DNA of 64,000 nt from Nocardiopsis quinghaiensis. Its GTDB lineage: Bacteria > Actinomycetota > Actinomycetes > Streptosporangiales > Streptosporangiaceae. The position numbers and the translations under genes were made by a program. Below are positions 26,074-34,901 of this stretch, piece after piece. The notes under the pieces are model-generated. The model was not told where the DNA came from, did not search any database, and saw only the letters and a list, made by a program, of their open reading frames with translations. The stretch covers positions 1 through 64,000 of the forward strand of contig NZ_VWVU01000004.1 of the NCBI RefSeq assembly GCF_008638365.1, given 5' to 3'. Each line of letters begins with the position of its first letter. Position 1 is the first letter of the stretch.

Positions 26074-27420
26074 ATGACCCCTCGACAGGCCTCCCGTCCG
26101 GTTCTGCGGACGGGGCAGCCGGTCGTGACGACGGCACGACAGCCCACCCCATCGCGACCCCCCGGTCAGGACCCCCCGGTCGACAGCGCGGAGCAGTTCG
26201 CCCCCCTCATCCGCAACCGCGACTTCCAACTCCTCTGGACCAGTCGGTTCCTCGCCGGGCTCGGCAAGGAGAGCGGCGAGGTCGCCTACCCCCTCCTCGC
26301 ACTCCTCCTCGTGGGATCGGCCACGCAGGCGGGTGTCATCGGTGCCGCCCAGGTCACCACCGCCATGATCACCGCCGTCATCGGCGGCTCGCTCGCCGAC
26401 CGGGTCGACCGCAGGGCCGTCCTGCTGTGCTGCGACCTCGGGCGCCTCACACTGCTGGCCCTCTTCGTCACCCTCCTGGTCACCCAGAACGTCACGTTCC
26501 CCCTCGTCGTGGGCGTCGCGGTCGGCTCCGCGGCGATGATGGGCGTCTCCAACCCCGTCGCGATGGCCTCCATCAAACAGTTGGTCCCCGCCTCACAGGT
26601 GGCCGAGGCCTCCGCGCAGAACCAGATCCGCTTCTTCACCACCACGGCCCTCGGCGCGCCCGTCACCGGATCCCTCTTCACCCTGGGCCGGGCCTTCCCC
26701 TTCGCCGCCGAGGCCCTCAGCTACCTGGCGTCCGCGGTGCTGGTGCTGTTCATCCGCCGCCCCCTGCAGAGCCACCAGTGCGAGGTGCCGGAGCGGTGGA
26801 CCCTGCGAGACACGGTCAGCGGGTTCGCCGTGCTGGCCAGGAACCCGATCCTGCGCCCGATGATCCTGTGGATCGTCGGATTCAACCTCACCTTCACTCA
26901 GACGGGTGCCTCGCTGGCCCTCATCGCGACCGCCGAGAGCCAGGGCGCCAGCCACTTCCAGATCGGGCTGACCGTCTCCCTGGCCGGGACCGGCGGTCTG
27001 GTCGGCGCCCTGTTCGCCGGACTGGTCGTCAGGTGGGTGCGCCCGTCGACGACCTTCCTCGCCGCCGCATGGTCCGCTCCCGTGTGTGCTCTGGCGCTGC
27101 TGGCCGCGCCCAACGTGATGTCACTCGGGGTGCTGATGGGCTGTGTGTTCGCCATCGTGCCGTGCGTGAACGCCGTGTTCCACGGCTACGTCGCCGCGTC
27201 GGTCACCGACGGCTACCAGGGACGCGTGCTGGGCGCGGTCACGTTCATGGCGCTGGTCTCGCAGCCGATCGGCATCCTCGGGATCGGGGTGATCTTCGAC
27301 CGGGCCGGGCCCGATTGGGTCTTCCTGACGATGGCCCTGGTGTCGGCGCTCGCCGCCCTGTTCAGCCTCTCGCCGGTCATGCGGGACCTGCCCCGGCCGG
27401 AGGACGTGTCCGTGGCCTGA
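26074..27420 (+). CDS. MFS transporter (EntS/MFS_3-like exporter)
   Basis: A 448-residue protein with twelve predicted helices after a 45-residue hydrophilic start. Family signs are NRDFQLLWTSRFLAGLGKE, GGSLADRVDRRAVLLCCDLGR (between helices 2 and 3) and SNPVAMASIKQLVP. This exporter group often carries siderophores or drugs; nothing nearby names the cargo. The divergent-looking upstream region has no regulator gene. Confidence 0.88.
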   Translation: MTPRQASRPVLRTGQPVVTTARQPTPSRPPGQDPPVDSAEQFAPLIRNRDFQLLWTSRFLAGLGKESGEVAYPLLALLLVGSATQAGVIGAAQVTTAMITAVIGGSLADRVDRRAVLLCCDLGRLTLLALFVTLLVTQNVTFPLVVGVAVGSAAMMGVSNPVAMASIKQLVPASQVAEASAQNQIRFFTTTALGAPVTGSLFTLGRAFPFAAEALSYLASAVLVLFIRRPLQSHQCEVPERWTLRDTVSGFAVLARNPILRPMILWIVGFNLTFTQTGASLALIATAESQGASHFQIGLTVSLAGTGGLVGALFAGLVVRWVRPSTTFLAAAWSAPVCALALLAAPNVMSLGVLMGCVFAIVPCVNAVFHGYVAASVTDGYQGRVLGAVTFMALVSQPIGILGIGVIFDRAGPDWVFLTMALVSALAALFSLSPVMRDLPRPEDVSVA

Positions 27421-27710
27421 GCCCTCGGCTTCGTCCCTCGCGGGAACCGGGCACCCACCCGTGTCACCCCTCGCCTCCGGGACGTGGAAGGCGGCCAAGG
27501 TGCGGAAGGCGGCCGGGGCGGGGAAGGCGGCGGGGACATGGAGGGGCCGCACGGGAAACCCTCGGGGGATCTCCCGCCACGGCTCCTGCCAGGACACACC
27601 CTGCCCAAGGGTTCCGTATCCAGCCAACAGGGGACGGGGCGGTCGGTTCGACTCCGCAGGTGCAGGAAGATGTTGCCCGTACGTCTTCTCAACGATCGGA
27701 GTTCCCCCAC

Positions 27711-29312
27711 ATGGCGCGGAAGACGCCCCTCACCGTGGTCGCGCTGATGGTTTCGGGCAGCCTCCTGCTCAGCGGCTGCACGGTCACCGCGGACATATCC
27801 GACTGGTGGTCGGAGACGTTCGGCGACGCCTCGGGGCCGCCCGAGGTCAAGGAGGAGTTCCCCTACGTACGCGAGGGGCGCATCTTCCAGGACACCGGCC
27901 AGGACGCCGAGATGCGCTTCGCCGTCACCGGTCTGGAACGCACGGACGACTACACCGTCATGTACTACGAGATCAGCTACCCCGACGAGTTCTCCGGCCC
28001 GAACCGGAACCTGAGCATGGCCCACACCCTCGTGGACCCGCTCACCGGCCGGGTCTACCGGCAGTTCCTGGACGAGGGGGGCCTCAAGTACGGCTCCGAG
28101 AGCCCCAACCAGGACGGCCTGTACCCGGTCCACGACGGGGTCACCAACGAGTACGTGCGCTACTTCCCGCGCCTTCCCGACGAGGTCGCGCAGATCACCT
28201 TCGTCGGCAGCGGGCTCGGCGCCATGACGGGCATCCCCGTCCAGGACGTGGAGGAGGAGCGGCCGGACCCGGAGAACCCCAACGGGGCCGACCACCTCAC
28301 CCCGGACGACCCGCCGCCGAACGGCGAGAACCTCACCTTCGCCAACCGCCGCCCCGACGGGGAGGCCGTGGCCGACGAGGGCTGGGTGCAGAGCTTCGTC
28401 GACTCCGAGGTCGCCTCCACCACCCGTGACGGCGACCGCGAGATCATCTCCCTGCACTCCGACGTCATGTTCGAGTTCGACCGCTCGGACCTGACCTCCG
28501 AAGCCGAGGACGTGGTGCGCCGCGCGGCCACCACCCTGGCCGACAACGTCGACCCCGACGAGCCCGTCATCACCGTCATCGGCCACACCGACAGCCTCGG
28601 CGAGGAGGCCTACAACGACGACCTGTCGGTGAAGCGCGCCGAGACCGTGCGCGACCTGCTCGCCGAGGAGCTCGGCACCGACTACACCCTGGAGGTGGAG
28701 GGCCGCGGCGAGCACGAGCCGATCGCCCGCGAGGGCGGCTCCGACGACGAGGCGGCCCGCGCCCGCAACCGGCGCGTGGAGTTCTCCTACGTCTTCGACA
28801 CCACGGCGGAGGCCACCGAGGAGGAGTACGACGACGACGGTCTGGGCGCCGCCCAGCGCAACGCCACCTGGCCCGCGCCCTACAGCGACGACCCGGGGTC
28901 CGTGGTGGCCGAGGGCGAGCTGGAGGGGGTGCGTCTGGAGGTCTACCCGCTGCGCCGCGACGGCGCGTACGTCATCGGCACCGTGTCGCTGACCAACACC
29001 ACCGACCAGCCGACCATCCCCGACATGGGCGGCCAGGAGGCCATCCAGGACGGTGCCCCGGAGCAGTTCAGCAAGGGCACGCTCGGCGGCTTCCAGCTGC
29101 TGGAGCCGGAGGGCGCACTGGTGCGGTACGTGGCGCAGATGGACTTCGGCGAGGGGCGCTACAGCAGCTTCGCCGACGAGGTGCACATGCTCCAGCCCGG
29201 CAACACCTACAACCTGGTCACGGTGTTCCCCGCGCCGCCGGTGGACGTTGAGGAGCTGACGCTGAGGGCGGGCCCGTTCGGCGAGTTCGAGGAGATCCCG
29301 GTGCGGTACTAG
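27711..29312 (+). CDS. OmpA-domain cell-envelope lipoprotein
   Basis: A 533-residue exported protein. The signal peptide ends in the lipobox LLSGC (Cys23). A middle domain of unknown type (about 45-235) precedes an OmpA C-terminal-like peptidoglycan-binding domain: SDVMFEFDRSDLTSEAEDVV, GHTDSLGEEAYNDDLSVKRA and ARARNRRVEF (about 240-365). A further C-terminal domain (about 375-533) resembles an Ig-like strand-rich module. It probably ties the membrane to the cell wall. The ATG at 27711 starts the signal peptide; the open frame upstream is an artefact. Monocistronic. Confidence 0.85.
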   Translation: MARKTPLTVVALMVSGSLLLSGCTVTADISDWWSETFGDASGPPEVKEEFPYVREGRIFQDTGQDAEMRFAVTGLERTDDYTVMYYEISYPDEFSGPNRNLSMAHTLVDPLTGRVYRQFLDEGGLKYGSESPNQDGLYPVHDGVTNEYVRYFPRLPDEVAQITFVGSGLGAMTGIPVQDVEEERPDPENPNGADHLTPDDPPPNGENLTFANRRPDGEAVADEGWVQSFVDSEVASTTRDGDREIISLHSDVMFEFDRSDLTSEAEDVVRRAATTLADNVDPDEPVITVIGHTDSLGEEAYNDDLSVKRAETVRDLLAEELGTDYTLEVEGRGEHEPIAREGGSDDEAARARNRRVEFSYVFDTTAEATEEEYDDDGLGAAQRNATWPAPYSDDPGSVVAEGELEGVRLEVYPLRRDGAYVIGTVSLTNTTDQPTIPDMGGQEAIQDGAPEQFSKGTLGGFQLLEPEGALVRYVAQMDFGEGRYSSFADEVHMLQPGNTYNLVTVFPAPPVDVEELTLRAGPFGEFEEIPVRY

Positions 29313-29362
29313 GGCGGCTCCGGGGAGGTACCGGGGACTGGCAGGTACCCGCCCGACAACAC

Positions 29363-29389
29363 GAGGGGGCCACCACCGGTGGCCCCCTC
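29363..29389. terminator. bidirectional terminator hairpin
   Basis: Perfect 12-base-pair stem (29363-29374 with 29378-29389) and a three-base loop, between the convergent OmpA-domain gene and the anchored acidic protein gene. It can serve both strands. Confidence 0.75.
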
Positions 29390-29409
29390 CGCCGTTCGCG
29401 GCGGACCCG

Positions 29410-30147
29410 TCAGCCGCGGATCTGCTCGGCGGCCAGCATGACCACCCGCTCCAGGTCCTCGCGCGGCACCTCGTCGGAGTGGGCGATGGCCGTGACGTAC
29501 AGGTCTCCGGGCAGCGACAGGTACAGGTTGCGGCTGGAGCCGTCCACCGCGCCCACGTACTCCAGTTCGCCGCCCAGGGAGTCGGCCTCGTCGGTGTGGT
29601 AGTTGTCCACGTCCACGTCGATGTCCACCTCCCAGTTCATCTCCTCCTCCGCGCCGGGCACCCGTACCACGTCCGGGTTGGCGCTCGGGTCGACGTTCTG
29701 GGTGAACACGAGGGTGAACGAGGGGGAGCCGGGCCCGGTGCCGCCGTCGCTGAACGAGCACATCACCTGCTCGGCGCCGTCGATCCCCTCCACCTCGCCG
29801 ATCTCCTCGGTGAGGACGGTTCCCGGCGCCAGGTCGCCGACGGCCTCGGCGGCGCCGGCGGCCTCGCACGACTCGGGCAGGCCGTAGCCCGACGCGGCCT
29901 GTTCCTCCTCCGCCGGCTCCTCCTCGGGGCTCGGGCCGGCACCGGGCTCCTCGTCCGGGGCCTCCTCGTCGCTCCCCCAGGAGAAGCCGTCTCCCCAGGG
30001 GAAGCCGTCCTCCCAGGAGAGGCTGAGGTCCATGTCGAACTCGTCGGGGGCGACCACGTCGAAGCCGATGAGGACGACTCCGCCGATGACGACGACGGCG
30101 GCGGCCGTGCCCAGGCACGACAGGGGAGTGGACGGGATCAGTCGCAT
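29410..30147 (-). CDS. membrane-anchored acidic protein of unknown function
   Basis: Not recognised. The 245-residue protein has one N-terminal membrane helix (about 10-30, TAAAVVVIGGVVLIGFDVV). A very acidic Glu/Pro/Trp-Gly-rich linker follows (31-85). The outside domain has two cysteines (SCEAAGAAEAVG and MCSFSDGG) that could form a disulfide. The pattern of a Cys-bearing secreted domain after an acidic linker is common among actinobacterial surface proteins of unknown role. The start is at the helix; the coding frame is well supported by composition. Confidence 0.65.
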   Translation of the reverse strand: MRLIPSTPLSCLGTAAAVVVIGGVVLIGFDVVAPDEFDMDLSLSWEDGFPWGDGFSWGSDEEAPDEEPGAGPSPEEEPAEEEQAASGYGLPESCEAAGAAEAVGDLAPGTVLTEEIGEVEGIDGAEQVMCSFSDGGTGPGSPSFTLVFTQNVDPSANPDVVRVPGAEEEMNWEVDIDVDVDNYHTDEADSLGGELEYVGAVDGSSRNLYLSLPGDLYVTAIAHSDEVPREDLERVVMLAAEQIRG

Positions 30148-30326
30148 GGGTGGCTTTCGGGTCGGGGGAGTGCCGGGCGGTCGGAGGGGGCTCCGGCGGG
30201 GGACACAGGAAACCTAGCAAGTCCCCGGTGACCCCAGCGCGGTGGCGGCCGTCCCCGGGGTGTGTCCGCCGGACGCCCCGGCGGCCCGGGGCGGCTTCCG
30301 CGCGCGGGAAACGGCGCCTGCGGGGG

Positions 30327-30361
30327 CGGGTTCCCGCCTCCGCGGGGGAGGCGGGAACCCG
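30327..30361 (-). terminator. terminator hairpin after lpdA
   Basis: Perfect 15-base-pair stem (30327-30341 with 30347-30361) and a five-base loop, 14 bases beyond the lpdA stop. Confidence 0.75.
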
Positions 30362-30374
30362 TGGACGCGGGTCG

Positions 30375-31775
30375 TCACATGTTGATCATGTGGCCGGCGA
30401 GGCCGTGCACGGCCTCCTTGACCGCCTCGCTGAGCGTCGGGTGGGCGTGGATGTTGCGGGCGACCTCGTGCACGGTCAGGTCCCACTGCTGGGCCAGGGT
30501 CAGCTCGGGCAGCAGCTCGGTGACGTCCGGGCCGATCAGGTGGGCGCCCAGGAACTCCCCGTACTTGCCGTCGGAGAGGATCTTGACGAAACCGCGCGTG
30601 TCCCCGAGGCCGTGCGCCTTGCCGTTGGCCATGAACGGGAACTTGGCGACCTGGACGTCGAAACCGGCCTCCCGCGCCTCCTTCTCGGTGTAGCCGAAAC
30701 TGGCGATCTGCGGCTGGCAGTAGGTGGCGCGCGGGATGAACCTGTAGTCGATCTCCTGGGTCTCCGCGTCCGCGATGGTCTCGGAGGCGACGATGCCCAT
30801 GGCCTCGGCGGTGTGGGCCAGCATGAGCTTGGCGGTGACGTCGCCGATGGCGAAGATGTTCGGGACGTTGGTGCGGCCCCGGGAGTCGATGGCGATGGCG
30901 CCCCGCTCGGTCAGCTCCACGCCGGTCTTCTCCAGGCCGTAGCCCTCCACGTTGGGAGCGAAGCCGATGGCCTGGAGGAGCTTGTCGGCCTCCAGGGTCT
31001 GCTCCCCGCCGTCACCGCTGACGGTGACGCGGACGCCCTGGCCGGTGTCCTCGACCGACTCCACACGGGTGGAGGTCATGACCTTGACGCCGAGCTTCTT
31101 GTAGGCCCGGGCCAGTTCCTTGGAGACCTCCTCGTCCTCCGTGGGCACGAGGCGGTCGAGGAACTCGACGATGGTGACGTCCACGCCGTAGTTGGCCATG
31201 ACGTAGGCGAACTCCACGCCGATGGCGCCCGCACCGGCGATGACGACGCTCCCGGGCAGGGTGTCGGTGAGGATCTGCTCCTCGTAGGTGACGACCCGCT
31301 CGGAGAGTTCGGTGCCGGGCAGCAGCTTGGTGGAGGAGCCCGCCGCGATCACCGCGTGGTCGAAGGTGACGGTCTCGTTGCCGTCCTTGCCGCTGACCTG
31401 GATCGTGTGGTCGTCGGTGAAGGTGCCGCGCCCGTCGATCTCGGTGATCTTGTTCTTCTTCATGAGGTAGTGGACGCCCTTGACGCGTCCCTCGGCCACC
31501 TCACGGCTGCGGCTGTGGGCCTTGCCGAAGTCGAACTCGACCTTCCCGTCGACCCTGATGCCGAAGAGGTCGGCGTCGTTGTGGAACAGGTGGGCCAGCT
31601 CGGCGTTGCGCAGCAGGGCCTTGGAGGGGATGCAGCCCACGTTGAGGCAGACCCCGCCCCAGTACTTCTCCTCGATGACGGCGGTCTCCAGGCCGAGCTG
31701 TGCGGCGCGGACGGCGGCGACGTAGCCACCGGGCCCCGCGCCGAGAACCACCAGATCGAAGTGTCGCTGTCCCAT
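30375..31775 (-). CDS. lpdA: dihydrolipoyl dehydrogenase
   Basis: A 466-residue flavoprotein disulfide reductase (E3) reoxidising lipoamide in 2-oxoacid dehydrogenase complexes. It has FAD site [17 protein letters not shown], redox pair [13 protein letters not shown] site [16 protein letters not shown], second FAD region [16 protein letters not shown] and the C-terminal His-Glu motif [10 protein letters not shown]. The ATG at 31773-31775 follows AAGGAG. It stands alone, without E1/E2 genes, as often seen for the shared E3 of actinobacteria. Confidence 0.95.
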   Translation of the reverse strand: MGQRHFDLVVLGAGPGGYVAAVRAAQLGLETAVIEEKYWGGVCLNVGCIPSKALLRNAELAHLFHNDADLFGIRVDGKVEFDFGKAHSRSREVAEGRVKGVHYLMKKNKITEIDGRGTFTDDHTIQVSGKDGNETVTFDHAVIAAGSSTKLLPGTELSERVVTYEEQILTDTLPGSVVIAGAGAIGVEFAYVMANYGVDVTIVEFLDRLVPTEDEEVSKELARAYKKLGVKVMTSTRVESVEDTGQGVRVTVSGDGGEQTLEADKLLQAIGFAPNVEGYGLEKTGVELTERGAIAIDSRGRTNVPNIFAIGDVTAKLMLAHTAEAMGIVASETIADAETQEIDYRFIPRATYCQPQIASFGYTEKEAREAGFDVQVAKFPFMANGKAHGLGDTRGFVKILSDGKYGEFLGAHLIGPDVTELLPELTLAQQWDLTVHEVARNIHAHPTLSEAVKEAVHGLAGHMINM

Positions 31776-31987
31776 GACGGGATCTCCTTGAGTGTGTTTG
31801 TGACGCACCCAGCGCAGTCGGCTTGCCCGGGTTGTCGGATTGCCGAACGCCAGCCTAGTCGGGTGCCCGCCGCACGTGGGTGACCAGGCGCTTTCCCGCT
31901 CCCACTTTCCGAGGTGCCGACTGGTCGCCGCAGGTCACACCCGGCCGGAGGCGGTCGTTCCCGGTCCGGTCACGGCTCCCCGCGGTG

Positions 31988-32788
31988 TCACTTCCGCGCC
32001 GTCGCCCTGGCCGCCCGGCTCTGCCTGACCACGGGGACGAAGGCCATGAGCAGGATGATGCCGAGGGAGACCCAGAGGGCGTACCTGTCCACCATGAGGA
32101 CGATGTCGACCCCGGTCCGCCCCGCCGCGTAGCCGATGGAGGCCACGGTCGCGGTGAGGAGCAGGGCCCCGGCGGCGTCCAGGGCCAGGAAGGTCCTCAG
32201 GCGCATCCCGGTCCAGCCCGCGGTGACGTGGACGAGGGCGGAGGGGACACCCGGCACGTAGTTGAGGAGGAGGACGGTCCTGATGATCCAGGGGTTCATG
32301 TCCTGCGCCCCGTCGGCGAAGCGCTGGGCCTTCTCCCCCGGGGCCAGGAGGTTGACGATGCCGCGGCCCCAGCGCCGGCCCACCCACCAGAACAGCCAGT
32401 CGAGCTTCACCTTGCCGAAGACGCCCGCCACGATGACGAGCCACAGCGGTATCTCACCGACCCGGGAGAAGGCCGCGGCCGCGCCGATCGCCGAGGTGCT
32501 GCCGGTGACGAACTCCAGCAGCACCGGGTGGTGGGCGATCAGGAAGGGCTTGAGCGGAGTCATCGCCATGAAGAAGACGGGAAGCCCGAGGAAGGTGGCC
32601 ATCAGGGCCTTGTCCTGCCGCGTGGCCCTGCCCTGCCAGGGCTTCAGGGAGCGGAGGGCGGCCCGGGCCTCCTCCTTCTTCCGCTCCTCCTTCGTGGGGA
32701 GCCCCTCGGCCCCCAGCGGGGAGTGCTGTTCGGTCTGGCGGGTCGCCGGATCCTCTCCCGTGCGGTCGCCGTTCGCTGTCGTCGCCAT
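31988..32788 (-). CDS. DedA/VTT-domain membrane protein
   Basis: A 266-residue integral membrane protein. After a charged N-terminal region (about 1-55, KEERKKEEARAALRS) there are helices and the VTT/DedA signature region: TGSTSAIGAAAAFSRVGEIP, WWVGRRWGRGI and LNYVPGVPSALVHVTAGWTGM. Family members act as lipid scramblases or flippases, or maintain membrane potential. A perfect palindrome lies about 85 bases upstream of the start. Confidence 0.85.
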   Translation of the reverse strand: MATTANGDRTGEDPATRQTEQHSPLGAEGLPTKEERKKEEARAALRSLKPWQGRATRQDKALMATFLGLPVFFMAMTPLKPFLIAHHPVLLEFVTGSTSAIGAAAAFSRVGEIPLWLVIVAGVFGKVKLDWLFWWVGRRWGRGIVNLLAPGEKAQRFADGAQDMNPWIIRTVLLLNYVPGVPSALVHVTAGWTGMRLRTFLALDAAGALLLTATVASIGYAAGRTGVDIVLMVDRYALWVSLGIILLMAFVPVVRQSRAARATARK

Positions 32789-32868
32789 GTGACCGAGTCT
32801 CCCGGATCGGGTGCTGTGCTCGTAGTCGTGGAAGTCAGCGGTTCGGTGTGAGAACCGGGGGTCCCGAG

Positions 32869-32886
32869 GCATGACGCATGTCATGC
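32869..32886. promoter_or_regulatory. perfect palindrome upstream of the DedA gene
   Basis: GCATGAC-GCAT-GTCATGC, 7+7 with a four-base centre (itself part of the symmetry around it). It lies 81-98 bases before the DedA start codon and looks like a repressor-type operator. Its core GACGCATGTCA also occurs upstream of the CapA gene at 13140-13150. Confidence 0.4.
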
Positions 32887-32910
32887 GGCAGGAGGGGCGG
32901 GGAGTGTCGG

Positions 32911-34578
32911 TCAGCGCGAGGAGTCGGGTGGCGTGGCGGGGCGCTTCCAACCGGGCGCCCACGACCAGCTGTCCGAGACGCCCGGCGGCATGGGCGGCAG
33001 CAGGTGCGCGCCGGGACTCCGGTCGTCGGCGTCCTCCACCGGTTTCGCGGAGTGCCTCGCCTTGTGCCGCGCCTCCGTGGCCCCCGCGTCCTCCGCCGGC
33101 TCCGTGGAGTGCCGTGCCTCGTGCCTCGGCCCCGCGGCCCCCGCGGGGTCGGGAACGGGAAGGGGGGCCGGCGGCTCGGCCCACGGGTGTGGTTCGGGTG
33201 CCTCCCGTGCCGGGGCGGGCTCGTCCCGGTAGTCCGACGGCGTCCTCCACGGGCTCGGCTCGGACGCCCCCTCCGCCATGGCGGACTCGTCCTGGTACTC
33301 CAGCGGGATGCCCCACGGCTCCGACGAGGACGACTGCGCCAGCGGCCAGCTCGGAGCGGCGTCGGCCCCGGCGGGGGGGACCTCCTCCTCCGGTTCCGGG
33401 TCCAGGGCCTTGAAGGTCGCCGACATCGGCCCCGAGTCCACCTCGGCGAAGTGCGCGGCCACCCCGAAGTGGCGGGGCGCCCGGTGGGTTCCGGTCTCGT
33501 CGTGCTCGATCGGCGGCGCCATCGGATGCCGCACCGTGCCGGCCGGATGGATCCGCGACCACCAGGCGGCCACCTCTCCGTGGCTCAGCTCCTCCACCAC
33601 CTCCAGCGACCCGGTGATGTGCGGGTGCCTGCGTCCGGCGCGCCAGGAGTGGGTCAGCGACTGCGGCTCCAGCACCAGCACGCGCTCACCGTCCACCACC
33701 GGGACGTCACCGGGGTAGGCCTCGTTGCCCACCCACGTGCCGTCGCCGCCGACCAGGTCCCACTCGCCGCGCACCACGTCGGCCAGCGGGTCCGCGGGGG
33801 CGTCCAGGCACGCCGCGGTCCACCGGGGGTCGGGGCGGGTGCCCGGCACCCGCATGCCCTCCTTGCCGATCAGCGCGTCCGCGAGCAGCGTGTGCAGCTG
33901 GAAGTTGTCGCCGATCCCGTCGAAGCGGACCCGGAAGCCCCGCCACGAGGACCGTTCCAGTACCAGGAGGGTGTCCGCCTCCGCCATCCGCAGCAGCTCG
34001 TTGAGCTCGACGAAGTCGCTGAGCTGTGTGGAGAGGGCGTGCACGATCTGGGTGAGCCCCTCCAGCGCGCTGGAGTCGGCGCGCACGGCGGCGCGCACCT
34101 CGGGGTCGCCCAGCATGGCCTTGGCGGCCAGCCCGTAGCGCAGCGACGTCCACCAGCCCGCTGTGGCCAGGGGCGCGTTCTCCCCGAGGACCTCCTCGAC
34201 CCGCTGCTCGTCGGCCTCTGACACGTCGTTGGGCGAGGGCGGCGATCCGCCGCCCGTCTTGTCCCACGCGTGCATGAACGCGGCTGCGGCCTGCCCGTAT
34301 CTGCCGAGCTGACGCAGCACCTCCAGCCCCACCTGTCCCGCGGGCGCCCCGGATTCCACCAGGGCCCCGGCCAGGACGGCGAGGTCGGCCGCGATTCCCG
34401 CGGCGGGTTCGGTGTCGCTCAGAACCGGCGCCAGCGCCTCCATGGCGGTGGCGAGTTCTTCCACGGGCACCTGGGAGGACAGCCGGAACACGTCGTGCAC
34501 GGCCGCCGGGAAGTCGGGTGCCTGGCTGGCTGCGGTGTCGAGCACGCGTTGAAACGCGGCACGGAACTCTTCGGTCAC
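32911..34578 (-). CDS. large protein of unknown function with Pro-rich tail
   Basis: Not recognised. A 555-residue cytosolic protein: an alpha-helical N-terminal part (1-220, for example FQRVLDTAASQAPDFPAAVH), then a mixed globular part (FRVRFDGIGDNFQLHTLLAD, WDLVGGDGTWVGNEAYPGD, about 220-385). A low-complexity Pro/Glu/Ala/His tail follows (about 395-555). GTG at 34576-34578 has GGAAGGA upstream. No signal peptide or membrane segment. The tail suggests a scaffold or an interaction role, which is inference. Confidence 0.6.
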   Translation of the reverse strand: MTEEFRAAFQRVLDTAASQAPDFPAAVHDVFRLSSQVPVEELATAMEALAPVLSDTEPAAGIAADLAVLAGALVESGAPAGQVGLEVLRQLGRYGQAAAAFMHAWDKTGGGSPPSPNDVSEADEQRVEEVLGENAPLATAGWWTSLRYGLAAKAMLGDPEVRAAVRADSSALEGLTQIVHALSTQLSDFVELNELLRMAEADTLLVLERSSWRGFRVRFDGIGDNFQLHTLLADALIGKEGMRVPGTRPDPRWTAACLDAPADPLADVVRGEWDLVGGDGTWVGNEAYPGDVPVVDGERVLVLEPQSLTHSWRAGRRHPHITGSLEVVEELSHGEVAAWWSRIHPAGTVRHPMAPPIEHDETGTHRAPRHFGVAAHFAEVDSGPMSATFKALDPEPEEEVPPAGADAAPSWPLAQSSSSEPWGIPLEYQDESAMAEGASEPSPWRTPSDYRDEPAPAREAPEPHPWAEPPAPLPVPDPAGAAGPRHEARHSTEPAEDAGATEARHKARHSAKPVEDADDRSPGAHLLPPMPPGVSDSWSWAPGWKRPATPPDSSR

Positions 34579-34901
34579 TCGTGAATCCTTCCATACCCGC
34601 ACGTAATGTCCGAGGTTTGGCTACATGCCTCCATGGTGGACACCGGGAAAAACCGCGCAAATCGGACTTGTGTCAGCGGGTCGGGAGGACCGGGGCCGGC
34701 CCGCGAAAGCCAGCCCCGGGCGGCGCGCGGGCCCTGAGGCGGTCTGGGGGAGACGGCCAGGGGCGGCCCTGGAACCGGGTCCGGAAAAGACGGCCCGGGG
34801 CGGCCTGAGCCGACCTGAGGCGACCTGAGGCGGTCTCGGGCGGTCCGAGGCGGTCCCAGGCGGTACGGGAGAACGGGAGAGGCGGTCCGGGCGGGGCGGG
34901 G
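34579..34901. other. intergenic region with 10-bp repeats
   Basis: 323 bases between two minus-strand genes. The part near 34600-34680 is less GC-rich and may hold the promoter of the large unknown protein. The rest is low-complexity and includes the tandem repeat listed separately. No gene seen. Confidence 0.4.
34801..34870 (+). repeat. 10-bp tandem repeat array, about seven units
   Basis: Units of exactly ten bases, for example CGACCTGAGG twice, then CGGTCTCGGG, CGGTCCGAGG, CGGTCCCAGG and CGGTACGGGA; consensus CGGTCYGAGG. The array is imperfect and lies just downstream of the AlkZ-like gene. It may simply be a minisatellite. Confidence 0.75.

Noticed and set aside
26427..27710. Long in-frame extension upstream of the OmpA-domain lipoprotein
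   Set aside because: It overlaps the MFS gene in another frame; the signal peptide begins at 27711.
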